Of a DNA stretch of 24,867 nucleotides, positions 8,332 through 16,851 are shown piece by piece. A program made the translations under genes and the position numbers. This DNA comes from Bacteroidota bacterium (GTDB taxonomy: Bacteria > Bacteroidota > Ignavibacteria > Ignavibacteriales > Ignavibacteriaceae), in the NCBI GenBank assembly GCA_021778375.1, contig JAJYCM010000008.1, forward strand, positions 1 to 24,867. Direction: 5' to 3'. A model generated the notes under the pieces. That model did no database searches. It was given only the letters and a program-made list of their open reading frames with translations, and was not told the DNA's origin. Position 1 is the first letter of the stretch, and each line of letters opens with the position of its first letter.

Positions 8332-9339
8332 ATGAATAATAAAGTGCTAATAATAGCTGAGGCAGGAGTTAATCATAACGGAGACATAAAGCTTGCAAAA
8401 GATATGATAATAGAAGCTAAGAATGTTGGTGCGGATATTATTAAGTTCCAGACAGCTGTTCCTGAAGAGGTTATGATATCAAATGCACCTAAGGCAGGTT
8501 ATCAGCTTAAAAACACAGATGCTGGCCAATCGCAACTAGAAATGGCAAAAAAAATTCATTTGCCATTAAATTCATTTTTTGAATTAAAGCATTTTTGCGA
8601 TGAATTAAAATTAGAATTCTTGACCACAGCTTTTGATCCGGTATCTCTTGCTTTTATCGCAAAACTTGAAATGAATTTTTATAAAATTCCATCGGGTGAG
8701 ATCACGAATTATCCTTATCTGAAATCAATAGCAAAGCTAAATAAAAATATATTACTTTCAACCGGAATGGCAAACTTGGGCGAAATAGAGGATGCCTTAT
8801 ACGTATTAACTAGAAATGGCACAGATAAACATAAAATTACAGTTCTGCATTGCAATACAGAATATCCAACACCTTATAATGATGTTAATTTAAAAGCGAT
8901 GATCACCATAAAAAATGCTTTCAACGTAAAAATTGGTTACTCAGATCACACTAATGGAATTGAAATACCTATTGCAGCTGTTGCACTTGGTGCTGAAGTA
9001 ATTGAGAAGCACTTTACACTTGACAAAAATCTGGAGGGACCCGATCATAAAGCGTCACTTGAGCCTCATGAATTTGCAGAAATGGTAAAAGCAATTAGGA
9101 ACATTGAGAATGCCCTTGGCAACGGAATTAAGCAACCTTCTAAGTCTGAAGAAAAAAATATTAATATTGTTAGAAAAAGTATAGTTTCGTTAATAGCGAT
9201 AAAAAAAGGTGATATTTTTACAGAAGAAAATATCGGATTAAAAAGACCAGGGAACGGACTAAGTCCTAAAATGTGGGAAATTGTATTAGGTAGATCAGCA
9301 AATAAAGATTATAGTAAAGATGAGTTTATTACATTATGA
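8332..9339 (+). CDS. legI: Nonulosonic acid synthase (NeuB/LegI family)
   Basis: This 335-residue protein condenses a 6-carbon amino sugar with phosphoenolpyruvate to give a 9-carbon nonulosonic acid. The TIM-barrel domain shows IIAEAGVNHNGD at 7-18, LHCNTEYPTP at 172-181, the metal-binding SDHT at 204-207, and EKHFTLDK with GPDHKASLEP at 225-245. The C-terminal SAF (antifreeze-like) domain begins near 281 and contains RPGNG at 305-309, where family members contact the substrate. Full length and intact. The adjacent LegB/LegC genes point to legionaminic acid rather than N-acetylneuraminic acid as product. Its TGA overlaps the ATG of the next gene. Confidence 0.9.
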   Translation: MNNKVLIIAEAGVNHNGDIKLAKDMIIEAKNVGADIIKFQTAVPEEVMISNAPKAGYQLKNTDAGQSQLEMAKKIHLPLNSFFELKHFCDELKLEFLTTAFDPVSLAFIAKLEMNFYKIPSGEITNYPYLKSIAKLNKNILLSTGMANLGEIEDALYVLTRNGTDKHKITVLHCNTEYPTPYNDVNLKAMITIKNAFNVKIGYSDHTNGIEIPIAAVALGAEVIEKHFTLDKNLEGPDHKASLEPHEFAEMVKAIRNIENALGNGIKQPSKSEEKNINIVRKSIVSLIAIKKGDIFTEENIGLKRPGNGLSPKMWEIVLGRSANKDYSKDEFITL

Positions 9340-10499
9340 AAAAAAAAATTTGTTTTTTTACTGGCACGCGAGCTGAATATGGATTGTTAAGTCCACTAAT
9401 AGACGAATTAGCTACAGAATCAGAAATCGAGCTACAGATAATAATAACTGGAATGCACCTATCACCGGAATTTGGGAATACCTACAAGGATATTAAATTA
9501 GGAATATTTAGTAAAGTTGAAAAAGTTGAAATTTTACTTTCTTCTAATAGTGCAGTAGGAGTTAATAAGGCAATGGGGTTAGGAATGATTTCTTTTTCAG
9601 AAGCATTAGAAAGATTGAATCCCGATTTGCTCATTGGTTTGGGAGATAGATTTGAATTATTTTGTGTTGTAGCTGCTGCTTTAGTATTAAGAATACCTGT
9701 TGCTCACATTGCTGGTGGAGAATTAACATTTGCTGCTTACGATGATAGCTTTAGACACGCCATTACGAAAATGTCGCATATTCACTTCACGTCAACTGAA
9801 GAATATCGAGATAGAGTTATTCAGTTAGGAGAGAATCCTTCAACAGTATATAACATAGGTGCATTGGGTTTAGATAATATCAAGAAGATGCAATTATTGT
9901 CATTAAAAGAATTTGAAAAATCTATTTCGTTTAGATTAGACAGACCATTCTTTGTTGTAACATTCCACCCTGTAACACTTGAAAATAATACTTCCGAAAG
10001 ACATTTTCGCGAATTATTAAAATCATTGGACAGCTTTATGGATTTCTCAATTATTTTTACAAAGCCTAATGCTGATAACGATGGGAGGATAATAATGAAA
10101 ATGATTGATGAATACGTGTCGAAAAACAAAAAAAGATGCGTTTCATTTGATTCGCTGGGACAGTTAAGATATTTATCAGCCTTAAAAAATTCAGAAATGA
10201 TTATTGGTAATTCATCAAGCGGTATAGTAGAAATGCCTATGTTTAAGAAGCCTACGATTAATATTGGGGACAGGCAAAAAGGTAGAATATTTTCTAAATC
10301 AACTATTCAATGTAACCCAAATAAAAAGTCTATTATATCTGCAATTAAGAAAGGGCTAAGCCCAGATTTTAATAAATCAATACAGAATATGAAGAATTTA
10401 TATGGTGATGGGAATGCAGCAAAGAAAATAAAAAAGTATTTACTTAGTGTAAACTTAAAGAAAATTGTAAAGAAGGAATTTTTCGATTTGAGAGATTAG
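9336..10499 (+). CDS. legG: Hydrolysing sugar-nucleotide 2-epimerase (NeuC/LegG family)
   Basis: The 387-residue GT-B-fold enzyme begins FFTGTRAEYGLLSPLI, the NeuC signature. GLGDRFELF (102-109), HIAGGE (124-129), a following DDSFRHAITK and TFHPVT near 209-214 carry the Asp/Glu/Asp/His residues expected for hydrolysis with 2-epimerisation. GNSSSGIVEMP forms the nucleotide-binding loop. In the legionaminic route it converts a GDP-2,4-diamino-trideoxyglucose derivative into the free 2-epimer that NeuB/LegI uses. An ATGA overlap with the synthase gene indicates coupled translation. Confidence 0.88.
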   Translation: MKKKICFFTGTRAEYGLLSPLIDELATESEIELQIIITGMHLSPEFGNTYKDIKLGIFSKVEKVEILLSSNSAVGVNKAMGLGMISFSEALERLNPDLLIGLGDRFELFCVVAAALVLRIPVAHIAGGELTFAAYDDSFRHAITKMSHIHFTSTEEYRDRVIQLGENPSTVYNIGALGLDNIKKMQLLSLKEFEKSISFRLDRPFFVVTFHPVTLENNTSERHFRELLKSLDSFMDFSIIFTKPNADNDGRIIMKMIDEYVSKNKKRCVSFDSLGQLRYLSALKNSEMIIGNSSSGIVEMPMFKKPTINIGDRQKGRIFSKSTIQCNPNKKSIISAIKKGLSPDFNKSIQNMKNLYGDGNAAKKIKKYLLSVNLKKIVKKEFFDLRD

Positions 10500-10598
10500 A
10501 GTTAAAAAATTAATGAGACATTGCGCTAGGTAAAATTAAGTTTTAAATAAATCTGCAATTAATATTATTGATTAAAAAGATCTTCTGAATATAAAATT

Positions 10599-11666
10599 AT
10601 GATAAAAGAATTTAAAAGTATATTAATTAATAAAAATGCTACGGTCAAAGATGCTATGAAGCAGTTGGATAAGACTGCTGAAAAAATACTATTTGTTGTA
10701 GAAGGCGACAATATATTGGTTGGCTCATTAACAGACGGTGATATTAGAAGATGGATTCTAAAGGAAGGTTCATTAAATGATGAAGTGAAGGACGTTTGTT
10801 ACAAGGGCACATATACAGTTGGTAGCAATTATGATTTGGAAGAAGTAAAAGACAAGATTCTCAAACTAAAAATTGTCTATGTGCCGATTATTGATGAGAA
10901 TAAAAGAATTATTGAGTTTTTAATTTGGGATAAGCTATTTGATGGGAAAATTGAACGGAAACATAAGGAAAGATTAGAAATACCAGTAGTGATAATGGCA
11001 GGGGGTAAGGGCACTAGACTGGATCCATTTACAAAAATACTTCCAAAGCCTTTGATTCCAATTGGTGATAAGACTATTCTTGAATTTATTATTGAGAAAT
11101 TCCTAGGATATCAAGCTAATAATTTTTATATCTCTGTAAATCATAAAGCAAAAATTATTAAATCCTATTTTGAGGAATTGCAGCCTGATTATAATTTAAC
11201 ATTCTTGGATGAAAACAAACCCCTTGGGACAGCTGGAGCTTTAAAATTACTTGAAGGCAAGATTGACAAAGAAATTTTGTTAACAAATTGCGACATTATA
11301 ATTGAAGCAGATTATGTGGAACTTTTAAAACATCATAGAGAAAATAGAAATCTTCTTACAATAGTAGCCTCACTAAAGCATTTTGACATACCTTATGGTG
11401 TTTGTGAAATTAGTGAAGGAGGAATACTTAAAAACATTACTGAGAAGCCGGAACTTAGTTTTCTGATTAATACCGGAATGTATATAATAAACTCAAAAGT
11501 GTTCGAAATTATTCCAACGAACGAGGCTTTTGATATGACGGACCTTATTACTTCTCTTATTAAAACAGGAGGTAAGGTGGGAGTTTATCCAATAAGTGAA
11601 AAATCCTGGATTGACATTGGTGAGTGGAACGAATATAAAAAAGCTTTGGAGGCACTAAGAATTTGA
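10599..11666 (+). CDS. ptmE: CBS-pair plus nucleotidyltransferase, PtmE-like
   Basis: The 355-residue protein is a fusion. Residues about 4-115 form two CBS motifs (VGSLTDGDIRRW in the first; VYVPIIDENKRIIEFL in the second). Residues about 128-350 form a sugar-1-phosphate nucleotidyltransferase domain with VVIMAGGKGTRLDPFTK and LPKPLIPIGDKTI, and an LLTNCD metal-site strand. The same architecture occurs in PtmE of Campylobacter, the glucosamine-1-phosphate guanylyltransferase that supplies GDP-GlcN for legionaminic acid. CBS pairs bind adenine nucleotides, so control by cellular energy state is possible but unproven. It lies 99 bp after legG, the longest gap inside the block, and its TGA overlaps the TTG start of the next gene. 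Confidence 0.82.
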   Translation: MIKEFKSILINKNATVKDAMKQLDKTAEKILFVVEGDNILVGSLTDGDIRRWILKEGSLNDEVKDVCYKGTYTVGSNYDLEEVKDKILKLKIVYVPIIDENKRIIEFLIWDKLFDGKIERKHKERLEIPVVIMAGGKGTRLDPFTKILPKPLIPIGDKTILEFIIEKFLGYQANNFYISVNHKAKIIKSYFEELQPDYNLTFLDENKPLGTAGALKLLEGKIDKEILLTNCDIIIEADYVELLKHHRENRNLLTIVASLKHFDIPYGVCEISEGGILKNITEKPELSFLINTGMYIINSKVFEIIPTNEAFDMTDLITSLIKTGGKVGVYPISEKSWIDIGEWNEYKKALEALRI

Positions 11667-12367
11667 TAAATGGCAGAAAAATATTAGCTCTTATTCCTGC
11701 TCGGGGAGGGAGTAAAGGAATTCCTCAAAAAAATATCAAGATCCTTAACGGAAAGCCATTAATAGCTTGGACAATTGAAACTGCATTACAAAGTAAATAT
11801 ATTGATCACATTGTTGTCTCTACAGATAATGAAAAAATAGCGACTATTTCCAAGCAATTCAAAGCCAGCGTCCCATTTTTAAGACCGAAAGAACTTGCAC
11901 AAGATGATAGTAAATCTATCGATGCTATTTTACATTGTATAAATTGGCTTAAAGGAAACAACGAAGAATATGATATTTTGATTCTACTTCAGCCCACATC
12001 ACCACTAAGAATTTCAACGGATATTGATAAAAGTATAGAAATTCTTTTTGAAAAAAAAGCAGATTCAATTGTTTCGGTTTGCAAAACGGAACACAATCCT
12101 CTCTGGTCAAATACATTGCCTAGTGATCGAAGAATGAATGAATTTCTGAAAAAGGATTTAATAAATACTAATAGGCAGCGGTTGCCAGAATTTTATAGAT
12201 TAAACGGTGCAGTATATGCAGCCTGGATATATTACGTTGTGAATAATTTAAGTTTTTTCGGTGAAAATACTTTTGCATATATTATGCCCGCAGAGAGATC
12301 CGTTGATGTTGATTCTTATATTGACTTTGAATTTTGTGAATTTTTTATGAAGTCAAAAAATAATTGA
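11663..12367 (+). CDS. legF: CMP-nonulosonic acid synthetase (NeuA/LegF/PtmB family)
   Basis: The 234-residue cytidylyltransferase has LALIPARGGSKGIPQKN near 8-24 (CTP-binding P-loop-like motif), QPTSPLR at 110-116, RLNGAVYA near 183-190 and a DVDSYIDF acidic site near the C-terminus that binds metal. It activates the nonulosonic acid with CTP to the CMP-sugar donor. The start is a TTG within the ptmE stop (TTGA), since no ATG lies near the conserved N-terminus. Which sugar it activates follows from the neighbouring genes, not from its own sequence. Confidence 0.88.
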   Translation: MINGRKILALIPARGGSKGIPQKNIKILNGKPLIAWTIETALQSKYIDHIVVSTDNEKIATISKQFKASVPFLRPKELAQDDSKSIDAILHCINWLKGNNEEYDILILLQPTSPLRISTDIDKSIEILFEKKADSIVSVCKTEHNPLWSNTLPSDRRMNEFLKKDLINTNRQRLPEFYRLNGAVYAAWIYYVVNNLSFFGENTFAYIMPAERSVDVDSYIDFEFCEFFMKSKNN

Positions 12368-13659
12368 TGTTTAAGATCGATCTAAAATCGGCGTTGATAA
12401 AATCTGCTAGTATATATACTTTTGCCAACATTCTTAATGCTTCAGTCCCATTCTTATTGCTGCCTGTTTTAACACGTTACTTAAGCCCACTTGATTACGG
12501 CATTCTTGCTACATTTCAAGTGCTGGTAGGATTGTTTTCACCAATTGTCGGTTTAAATATGAATGGTGCTGTAACGAGGCAATATTATGAACGTGATAAT
12601 ATAAATTTTTCTGAATATCTTACTAACTCTTTGTTACTTGTTATTTCAAGTGCGATTATTTCATCATTATTAATTTTTATTTTTTCAAGGCAAATAAGCG
12701 GCGTTTCGGAATTCCCAGAAAATTGGCTTTGGAGTATAGTTGTTGTAAACTTTTTCCAAATTATAATTTCAATAACATTAAGTCTATGGCAGGTAAAATC
12801 AAAACCAATATTATACGGAGTATTCCAAAATTTACAGACAGTATTTAATTTTGGGCTGTCAATATTATTAATTATCGTTTTCGGAATGAACTGGCAGGGA
12901 AGAATTTATGCTCAAGTTGTTGTTACATTTATTTTTGGCATCGCTGGGTTTTATGTATTTTATAGAAATAATCTTCTAAAACTGAAATTTAATAAAGAAT
13001 ATATTCGACATGCATTAAAGTTTGGACTTCCGCTAATTCCATACACATTTACAGGATGGGTAATGCTTTCCACCGATAGAATCTTTATTAATAAAATGAT
13101 TGGCTTATCGGCAACCGGCTTGTATTCCGTAGCCTACCAGATTACACTTATCATCGGTTTAATCCAAGTTTCCTTTAATAATGCTTGGATACCATGGCTT
13201 TATGAAAAACTGAAAGAAAATAACTTAAATGTTAAAAGTAAAATTGTAAAATTTTCTTATATCTATGTTGTTCTGAATTTTGTTTTTGCTTTTATTTTAT
13301 CGACGTTTAGTCCGTGGTTCTTGAAATTTTTTCTAGGGCCTAGATTTCAGGGTATCGGAATTTTTATCTTTTGGTTAGCCCTTGCCCAGGCAGCAAATGG
13401 AATTCATTATATTACAGTTAATTATATTTTCTATCATAACAAAAATGAATATTTAACAGTGGAAGCAGTGATTGTTGCACTTATTCATATTCCGTTGACT
13501 TTTATTCTAATTCACTTTAACCAGGCAGTGGGAGCCGCGCAAGCGATGTTTTTATCCAGTTTGCTCTCTGCCCTAATTACATTTTATTTTGCAGCTAAAG
13601 TGCAGAAAATGCCTTGGCTGTTGAACTTTAGATATGGAATACACAAGCTTACAAATTAA
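12367..13659 (+). CDS. Oligosaccharide flippase, Wzx-like (MOP superfamily)
   Basis: About 430 residues, almost entirely hydrophobic, with roughly 12 membrane helices. The N-terminus (SASIYTFANILNASVPFLLL followed by a LTRYLSPLDYGILATFQ-type segment) is characteristic of polysaccharide flippases. It is predicted to move an undecaprenyl-linked oligosaccharide across the inner membrane. The ATG at 12367 overlaps the preceding TGA as TGATG and is preferred over the in-frame TTG at 12364. The last 26 bp overlap the next gene. Confidence 0.87.
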   Translation: MFKIDLKSALIKSASIYTFANILNASVPFLLLPVLTRYLSPLDYGILATFQVLVGLFSPIVGLNMNGAVTRQYYERDNINFSEYLTNSLLLVISSAIISSLLIFIFSRQISGVSEFPENWLWSIVVVNFFQIIISITLSLWQVKSKPILYGVFQNLQTVFNFGLSILLIIVFGMNWQGRIYAQVVVTFIFGIAGFYVFYRNNLLKLKFNKEYIRHALKFGLPLIPYTFTGWVMLSTDRIFINKMIGLSATGLYSVAYQITLIIGLIQVSFNNAWIPWLYEKLKENNLNVKSKIVKFSYIYVVLNFVFAFILSTFSPWFLKFFLGPRFQGIGIFIFWLALAQAANGIHYITVNYIFYHNKNEYLTVEAVIVALIHIPLTFILIHFNQAVGAAQAMFLSSLLSALITFYFAAKVQKMPWLLNFRYGIHKLTN

Positions 13660-14494
13660 AAAAATACTCTTATTAAGGGCTAAAACTTATTTAAAAATAA
13701 CGAATTATTTTTTTCGCTATACATTATCGTCTTTGCATGATTTAAATCGCACAAAAAGACTTCAAGGTATTCATAATAATGATTCAGCTTTTGTTTTTGC
13801 CAATGGCCCTTCTATAAGGCTATTGGATCCAGTAAAAATTAATTTATATAAAAAAAATGGTTATTCTGTTTTTGGAATCAACTCTTATATCAACACTGAG
13901 TTTGGAAAAAATGTAATACCAGATTATTATGTATTAAGTGATCCGGCACATTTTGGAATTCATTATTTTGAAGTATCCGAGGAGAGGAAGATAGAAATAA
14001 TTCAAGACGTGGAGAAAATAATAAAACATAACGTTTCATTATTTGCACCAAGTTCATTATTCAAGGAAATAAAATATAAGAATATCTTCCCTTTTGATGA
14101 TTCCGAAAATTTGTTTTCAAGTAATGCAGTAAATATTTTACGTCCAAGGGGCTATGTTTCAATGACGGCTTACAAGGCACTTGCTGCAGCATGCTATCTA
14201 GGTTTTAAGAAAATCTATATTTGTGGCTTTGATAATAATTATTTTAAAAATCTAGAAGTAGATCAAGATAATAATATGTTTTATCCAGATGATCATTTTT
14301 ATTCTCAAGACAATGTTTCTAAAATGCATAAAGTACATCCCTCGGAGGGAAAAACTCTTGGTGAGTTTTTGTATAATCATCATCTGCTTTTTAAACATCT
14401 TGAAAAATTTAAGGATTATCCAATAGTTAACTTAGACAAGTCTGGATTAGTAGATGCATTCTCAAAAATGCATAACTTGGATGTCTATATTTAG
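13634..14494 (+). CDS. GT42/DUF115-like protein, candidate nonulosonate transferase
   Basis: The 286-residue protein has a glycine-rich loop FVFANGPSIRLLDP at 53-66, then FGINSY at 80-85, PDYYVLSDP at 96-104, a helix-strand AYKALAAACYLGFKKIYICG with FD (179-200), histidines at 232 and 235 in KMHKVHPSEG, and NLDKSGLVDAF at 266-276. The order AGNGPS / N / LG-K-IY-GxD / H / C-x-NSLLANF in Campylobacter CstI/CstII (family GT42) is closely parallel. DUF115/Maf proteins, which act on nonulosonic acids in flagellin glycosylation, share that fold. Directly after CMP-sugar synthetase and flippase genes, a CMP-legionaminate transferase is the best guess. Sequence similarity is judged by eye only; another Rossmann-type function (MptE-like) remains possible. 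Confidence 0.55.
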   Translation: MEYTSLQIKKILLLRAKTYLKITNYFFRYTLSSLHDLNRTKRLQGIHNNDSAFVFANGPSIRLLDPVKINLYKKNGYSVFGINSYINTEFGKNVIPDYYVLSDPAHFGIHYFEVSEERKIEIIQDVEKIIKHNVSLFAPSSLFKEIKYKNIFPFDDSENLFSSNAVNILRPRGYVSMTAYKALAAACYLGFKKIYICGFDNNYFKNLEVDQDNNMFYPDDHFYSQDNVSKMHKVHPSEGKTLGEFLYNHHLLFKHLEKFKDYPIVNLDKSGLVDAFSKMHNLDVYI

Positions 14495-14575
14495 AATATA
14501 AGAATTAAAAATAATCCTATAGAAGAGGTTTTCTATTTCTATAATTACTAATCTTTACAAATATTTAGCAAATTT

Positions 14576-15298
14576 ATGAATAATATATTGATATACCTGT
14601 TTAGAAAAATAAAAGCCAATTTTGTTCGTTTCAGGCTCCATATTTTTATTGAACCATTTTCTGGTCTATTTCTAAATATTTTTTATCTTTCCAAGTATTC
14701 TAAATGGAAGTCAACAATAAATTCTCCAAAATTTGACGATTTTTACAATAGCAGGATAGAATATAATGATAGATATAAACTCTACAAATATATTTTGAAG
14801 GAAGAAAATCTGGATGACAAAATTAACTATTTTGAATTTGGAGTATCTGGCGGGGACTCTTTCAAATGGTGGACAGAAAATATCGTGCATCCGGAATCAC
14901 GTTTTTATGGATTTGATACTTTCTCGGGTCTACCTGAAGATTACGGAATACTTTATAGGAAAGGAACAATGTCTAGTCCGATTCCAGCAATTAAAGATAA
15001 AAGATCGGAATTTATCGCCGGAAAATTTCAAGATACTCTCCCAGATTTTATAAAAAATTTTAATTTCAATTTAAAGTCGATAATTCATTGCGATGCTGAC
15101 TTATATAGTTCAACGTTGTTTGTGCTGGCAAACTTAGCACCATTTCTGAAAAAAAATGATATAATAATATTTGATGAATTTTCGGTACCTACTCATGAAT
15201 TTAAGGCTTTTTATGACTTCACTTCTGCATTTAATTTAAAATATGAAATAATTGGAGCAGTGAATAATTATCTACAAGTAGTGATCAAAATATTATAA
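14576..15298 (+). CDS. TylF/MycF-like SAM-dependent O-methyltransferase
   Basis: The 240-residue protein has FEFGVSGGDS at 86-95 (SAM loop), FDTFSGLPE at 113-121, HCDADLYSST at 171-180 and IIFDEF at 197-202. These acidic motifs are the hallmark of the TylF/MycF family, metal-dependent sugar O-methyltransferases first known from macrolide tailoring and common in polysaccharide loci. The first 40 residues are hydrophobic and basic and may associate with the membrane. First of three adjacent methyltransferase genes. An 81-bp gap separates it from the upstream gene. Confidence 0.82.
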   Translation: MNNILIYLFRKIKANFVRFRLHIFIEPFSGLFLNIFYLSKYSKWKSTINSPKFDDFYNSRIEYNDRYKLYKYILKEENLDDKINYFEFGVSGGDSFKWWTENIVHPESRFYGFDTFSGLPEDYGILYRKGTMSSPIPAIKDKRSEFIAGKFQDTLPDFIKNFNFNLKSIIHCDADLYSSTLFVLANLAPFLKKNDIIIFDEFSVPTHEFKAFYDFTSAFNLKYEIIGAVNNYLQVVIKIL

Positions 15299-15328
15299 TT
15301 AATTTTCAATATATGATGCAACAGAATT

Positions 15329-16132
15329 ATGCTAAGAATCATTAAGACAAAATTTGCTCCTATATTAAGTGTATTAACTAAAAAAGAATATTATCGTTAT
15401 TTAATTCTTTTAGGAAAATACTATAATTACCCTCGATTAAAAGTAAAATTAGTACATTTCTCAAATTTTAAGATATTTGCTGCGGACTGTCTCTCATTTG
15501 TTTTTCAGTTTAAGGAGATATTTTTGCATGAAGCATACAAGTTTGATTGCGAAAAGGAGCAGCCTGTTATAATTGATTGCGGAGCAAACATAGGTGTAAG
15601 TTGTTTATATTTTAAAAGCCTTTTCCCAAGATGTAAGATAAAAGCAGTAGAAGCAGATCCAAACATTTATAAATTATTAAATAATAATTTAACAATGAAT
15701 GGGTTCCAAGATATCGAGATGATTTGTAAAGCTATTTGGGTGAATAACGACGGTGTTCAGTTTGGCTCAGATGGTGCAGATGGCGGTTCGGTTTTGAACG
15801 ATTCTAATAAAATATTAGTTCCTTCAATAAGATTAAAAGATATTATTGATCATGAAAAAGAAATTGATCTTTTAAAGATTGATATAGAGGGGGCAGAAAC
15901 TGACGTACTTATTGATTGCGGATTAAGTTTGCTTAAAGTCAAGAGAATATTTGTCGAATATCATTCATGGGTTAATACGACTCAGAACTTGAATAAGCTT
16001 CTAGATATATTAACACAAAATAATTTCCGCTATTATATTGAACATGTCAACACTATAAATACACCGCTGCAAGATATTAAAAAAATTCAAAGTTTTAATC
16101 TGCAGCTTAATATTTTTGCAGTCAGGCAATAA
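15329..16132 (+). CDS. FkbM-family methyltransferase
   Basis: The 267-residue protein has the FkbM signature VIIDCGANIGVSCLYF at 80-95, then AVEADPNIY near 106-114, and LLKIDIEGAETDVL at 181-194. FkbM enzymes are SAM-dependent O-methyltransferases. In glycan loci they modify sugar hydroxyls, often at a chain end. The exact acceptor is unknown. It lies 30 bp after the TylF-like gene in the same operon. Confidence 0.85.
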   Translation: MLRIIKTKFAPILSVLTKKEYYRYLILLGKYYNYPRLKVKLVHFSNFKIFAADCLSFVFQFKEIFLHEAYKFDCEKEQPVIIDCGANIGVSCLYFKSLFPRCKIKAVEADPNIYKLLNNNLTMNGFQDIEMICKAIWVNNDGVQFGSDGADGGSVLNDSNKILVPSIRLKDIIDHEKEIDLLKIDIEGAETDVLIDCGLSLLKVKRIFVEYHSWVNTTQNLNKLLDILTQNNFRYYIEHVNTINTPLQDIKKIQSFNLQLNIFAVRQ

Positions 16133-16153
16133 ATAGATGAAGAAGTGATATTT

Positions 16154-16840
16154 ATGATCCCAAATAAAATCAAAAGAATCTGGAACAAAAATTTTAACAA
16201 ATCAAATTGGCATAATTTAAGATCAATTTATCCAATTTCAGGAGTATTCGGGCTAGATAGAGGAGTTCCCATAGATAGATATTATATTGAGGAATTTCTT
16301 ATTCAAAATAAAAAATATATAAAAGGAAAAGTTCTTGAAATTGCTGAAAACGCTTATTGCAAAAAATTTGATAGCGGAGTAACATCATTTGAAATACTTC
16401 ATGTTGATGATTCAAACAAGAAAGCTACAATTATTGGGGATTTAACAAAAAAGGAAACATTACCATCGAACCAAATAGACTGTTTTGTTTGTACTCAAAC
16501 ACTTAATTTCATTTATAATGTTAGTGATGCAGTTATAGGAATACATCATTTGCTAAAGCCAGGGGGAATAGTCCTTGCGACATTAGCTGGTATAAGTCAC
16601 ATTTCACGTTATGATATGAATCGCTGGGGTGATTATTGGAGGTTTACTTCTCTTTCAGCTAAAAGAACATTTTCCGATGTTTTTGGAAAAGAAAATGTTG
16701 AAGTTAACAATTATGGAAATGTTTTATCTGCAATTGCTTTTCTCGAAGGAATAGCAGTTCATGAACTTTCTAAGGAAGAACTTGATTATAAGGACAATGA
16801 TTATCAAATGTTGATTACTATAGTAGCAAAGAAGGTTTAG
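16154..16840 (+). CDS. Methyltransferase-11-like protein with degenerate SAM loop
   Basis: About 228 residues. The core is VLEIAENAYCKKF where motif I would be, then DLTKKETLPSNQIDCFVCTQ, a hydrophobic strand with LKPGGIVLATLAG, and NRWGDYWRFTS. The LPSNQIDC...LKPGG arrangement and the WGDYWRFT motif are typical of methyltransferase-like proteins that accompany glycosyltransferases and deacetylases. The glycine-rich GxGxG of motif I is missing (EIAENAY), so SAM binding is weaker evidence here than in the neighbours. The ATG at 16154 is chosen over an in-frame GTG at 16145. It sits 11 bp before the deacetylase gene. Confidence 0.65.
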   Translation: MIPNKIKRIWNKNFNKSNWHNLRSIYPISGVFGLDRGVPIDRYYIEEFLIQNKKYIKGKVLEIAENAYCKKFDSGVTSFEILHVDDSNKKATIIGDLTKKETLPSNQIDCFVCTQTLNFIYNVSDAVIGIHHLLKPGGIVLATLAGISHISRYDMNRWGDYWRFTSLSAKRTFSDVFGKENVEVNNYGNVLSAIAFLEGIAVHELSKEELDYKDNDYQMLITIVAKKV

Positions 16841-16851
16841 TAATTACAAAA

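Noticed and set aside
9821..10129. 102-codon minus-strand frame inside the NeuC homologue
   Set aside because: Fully covered by a conserved gene on the other strand, with no motif of its own.
4904..12367. Pseudaminic acid or plain sialic acid pathway
   Set aside because: The CBS-fused PtmE-like gene and a NeuC-type hydrolysing epimerase argue against the pseudaminic route, and the dehydratase/aminotransferase pair argues against N-acetylneuraminic acid. Legionaminic-type sugar fits best, though the exact product is not provable here.
14518..14543. Small hairpin (TATAGAA with TTCTATA) as an intrinsic terminator
   Set aside because: The stem is short and AT-only and no U-run follows; it probably occurs by chance in AT-rich DNA.
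14814..15053. 79-codon + strand frame inside the TylF-like gene
   Set aside because: Out-of-frame shadow; the conserved methyltransferase motifs are in the longer frame.
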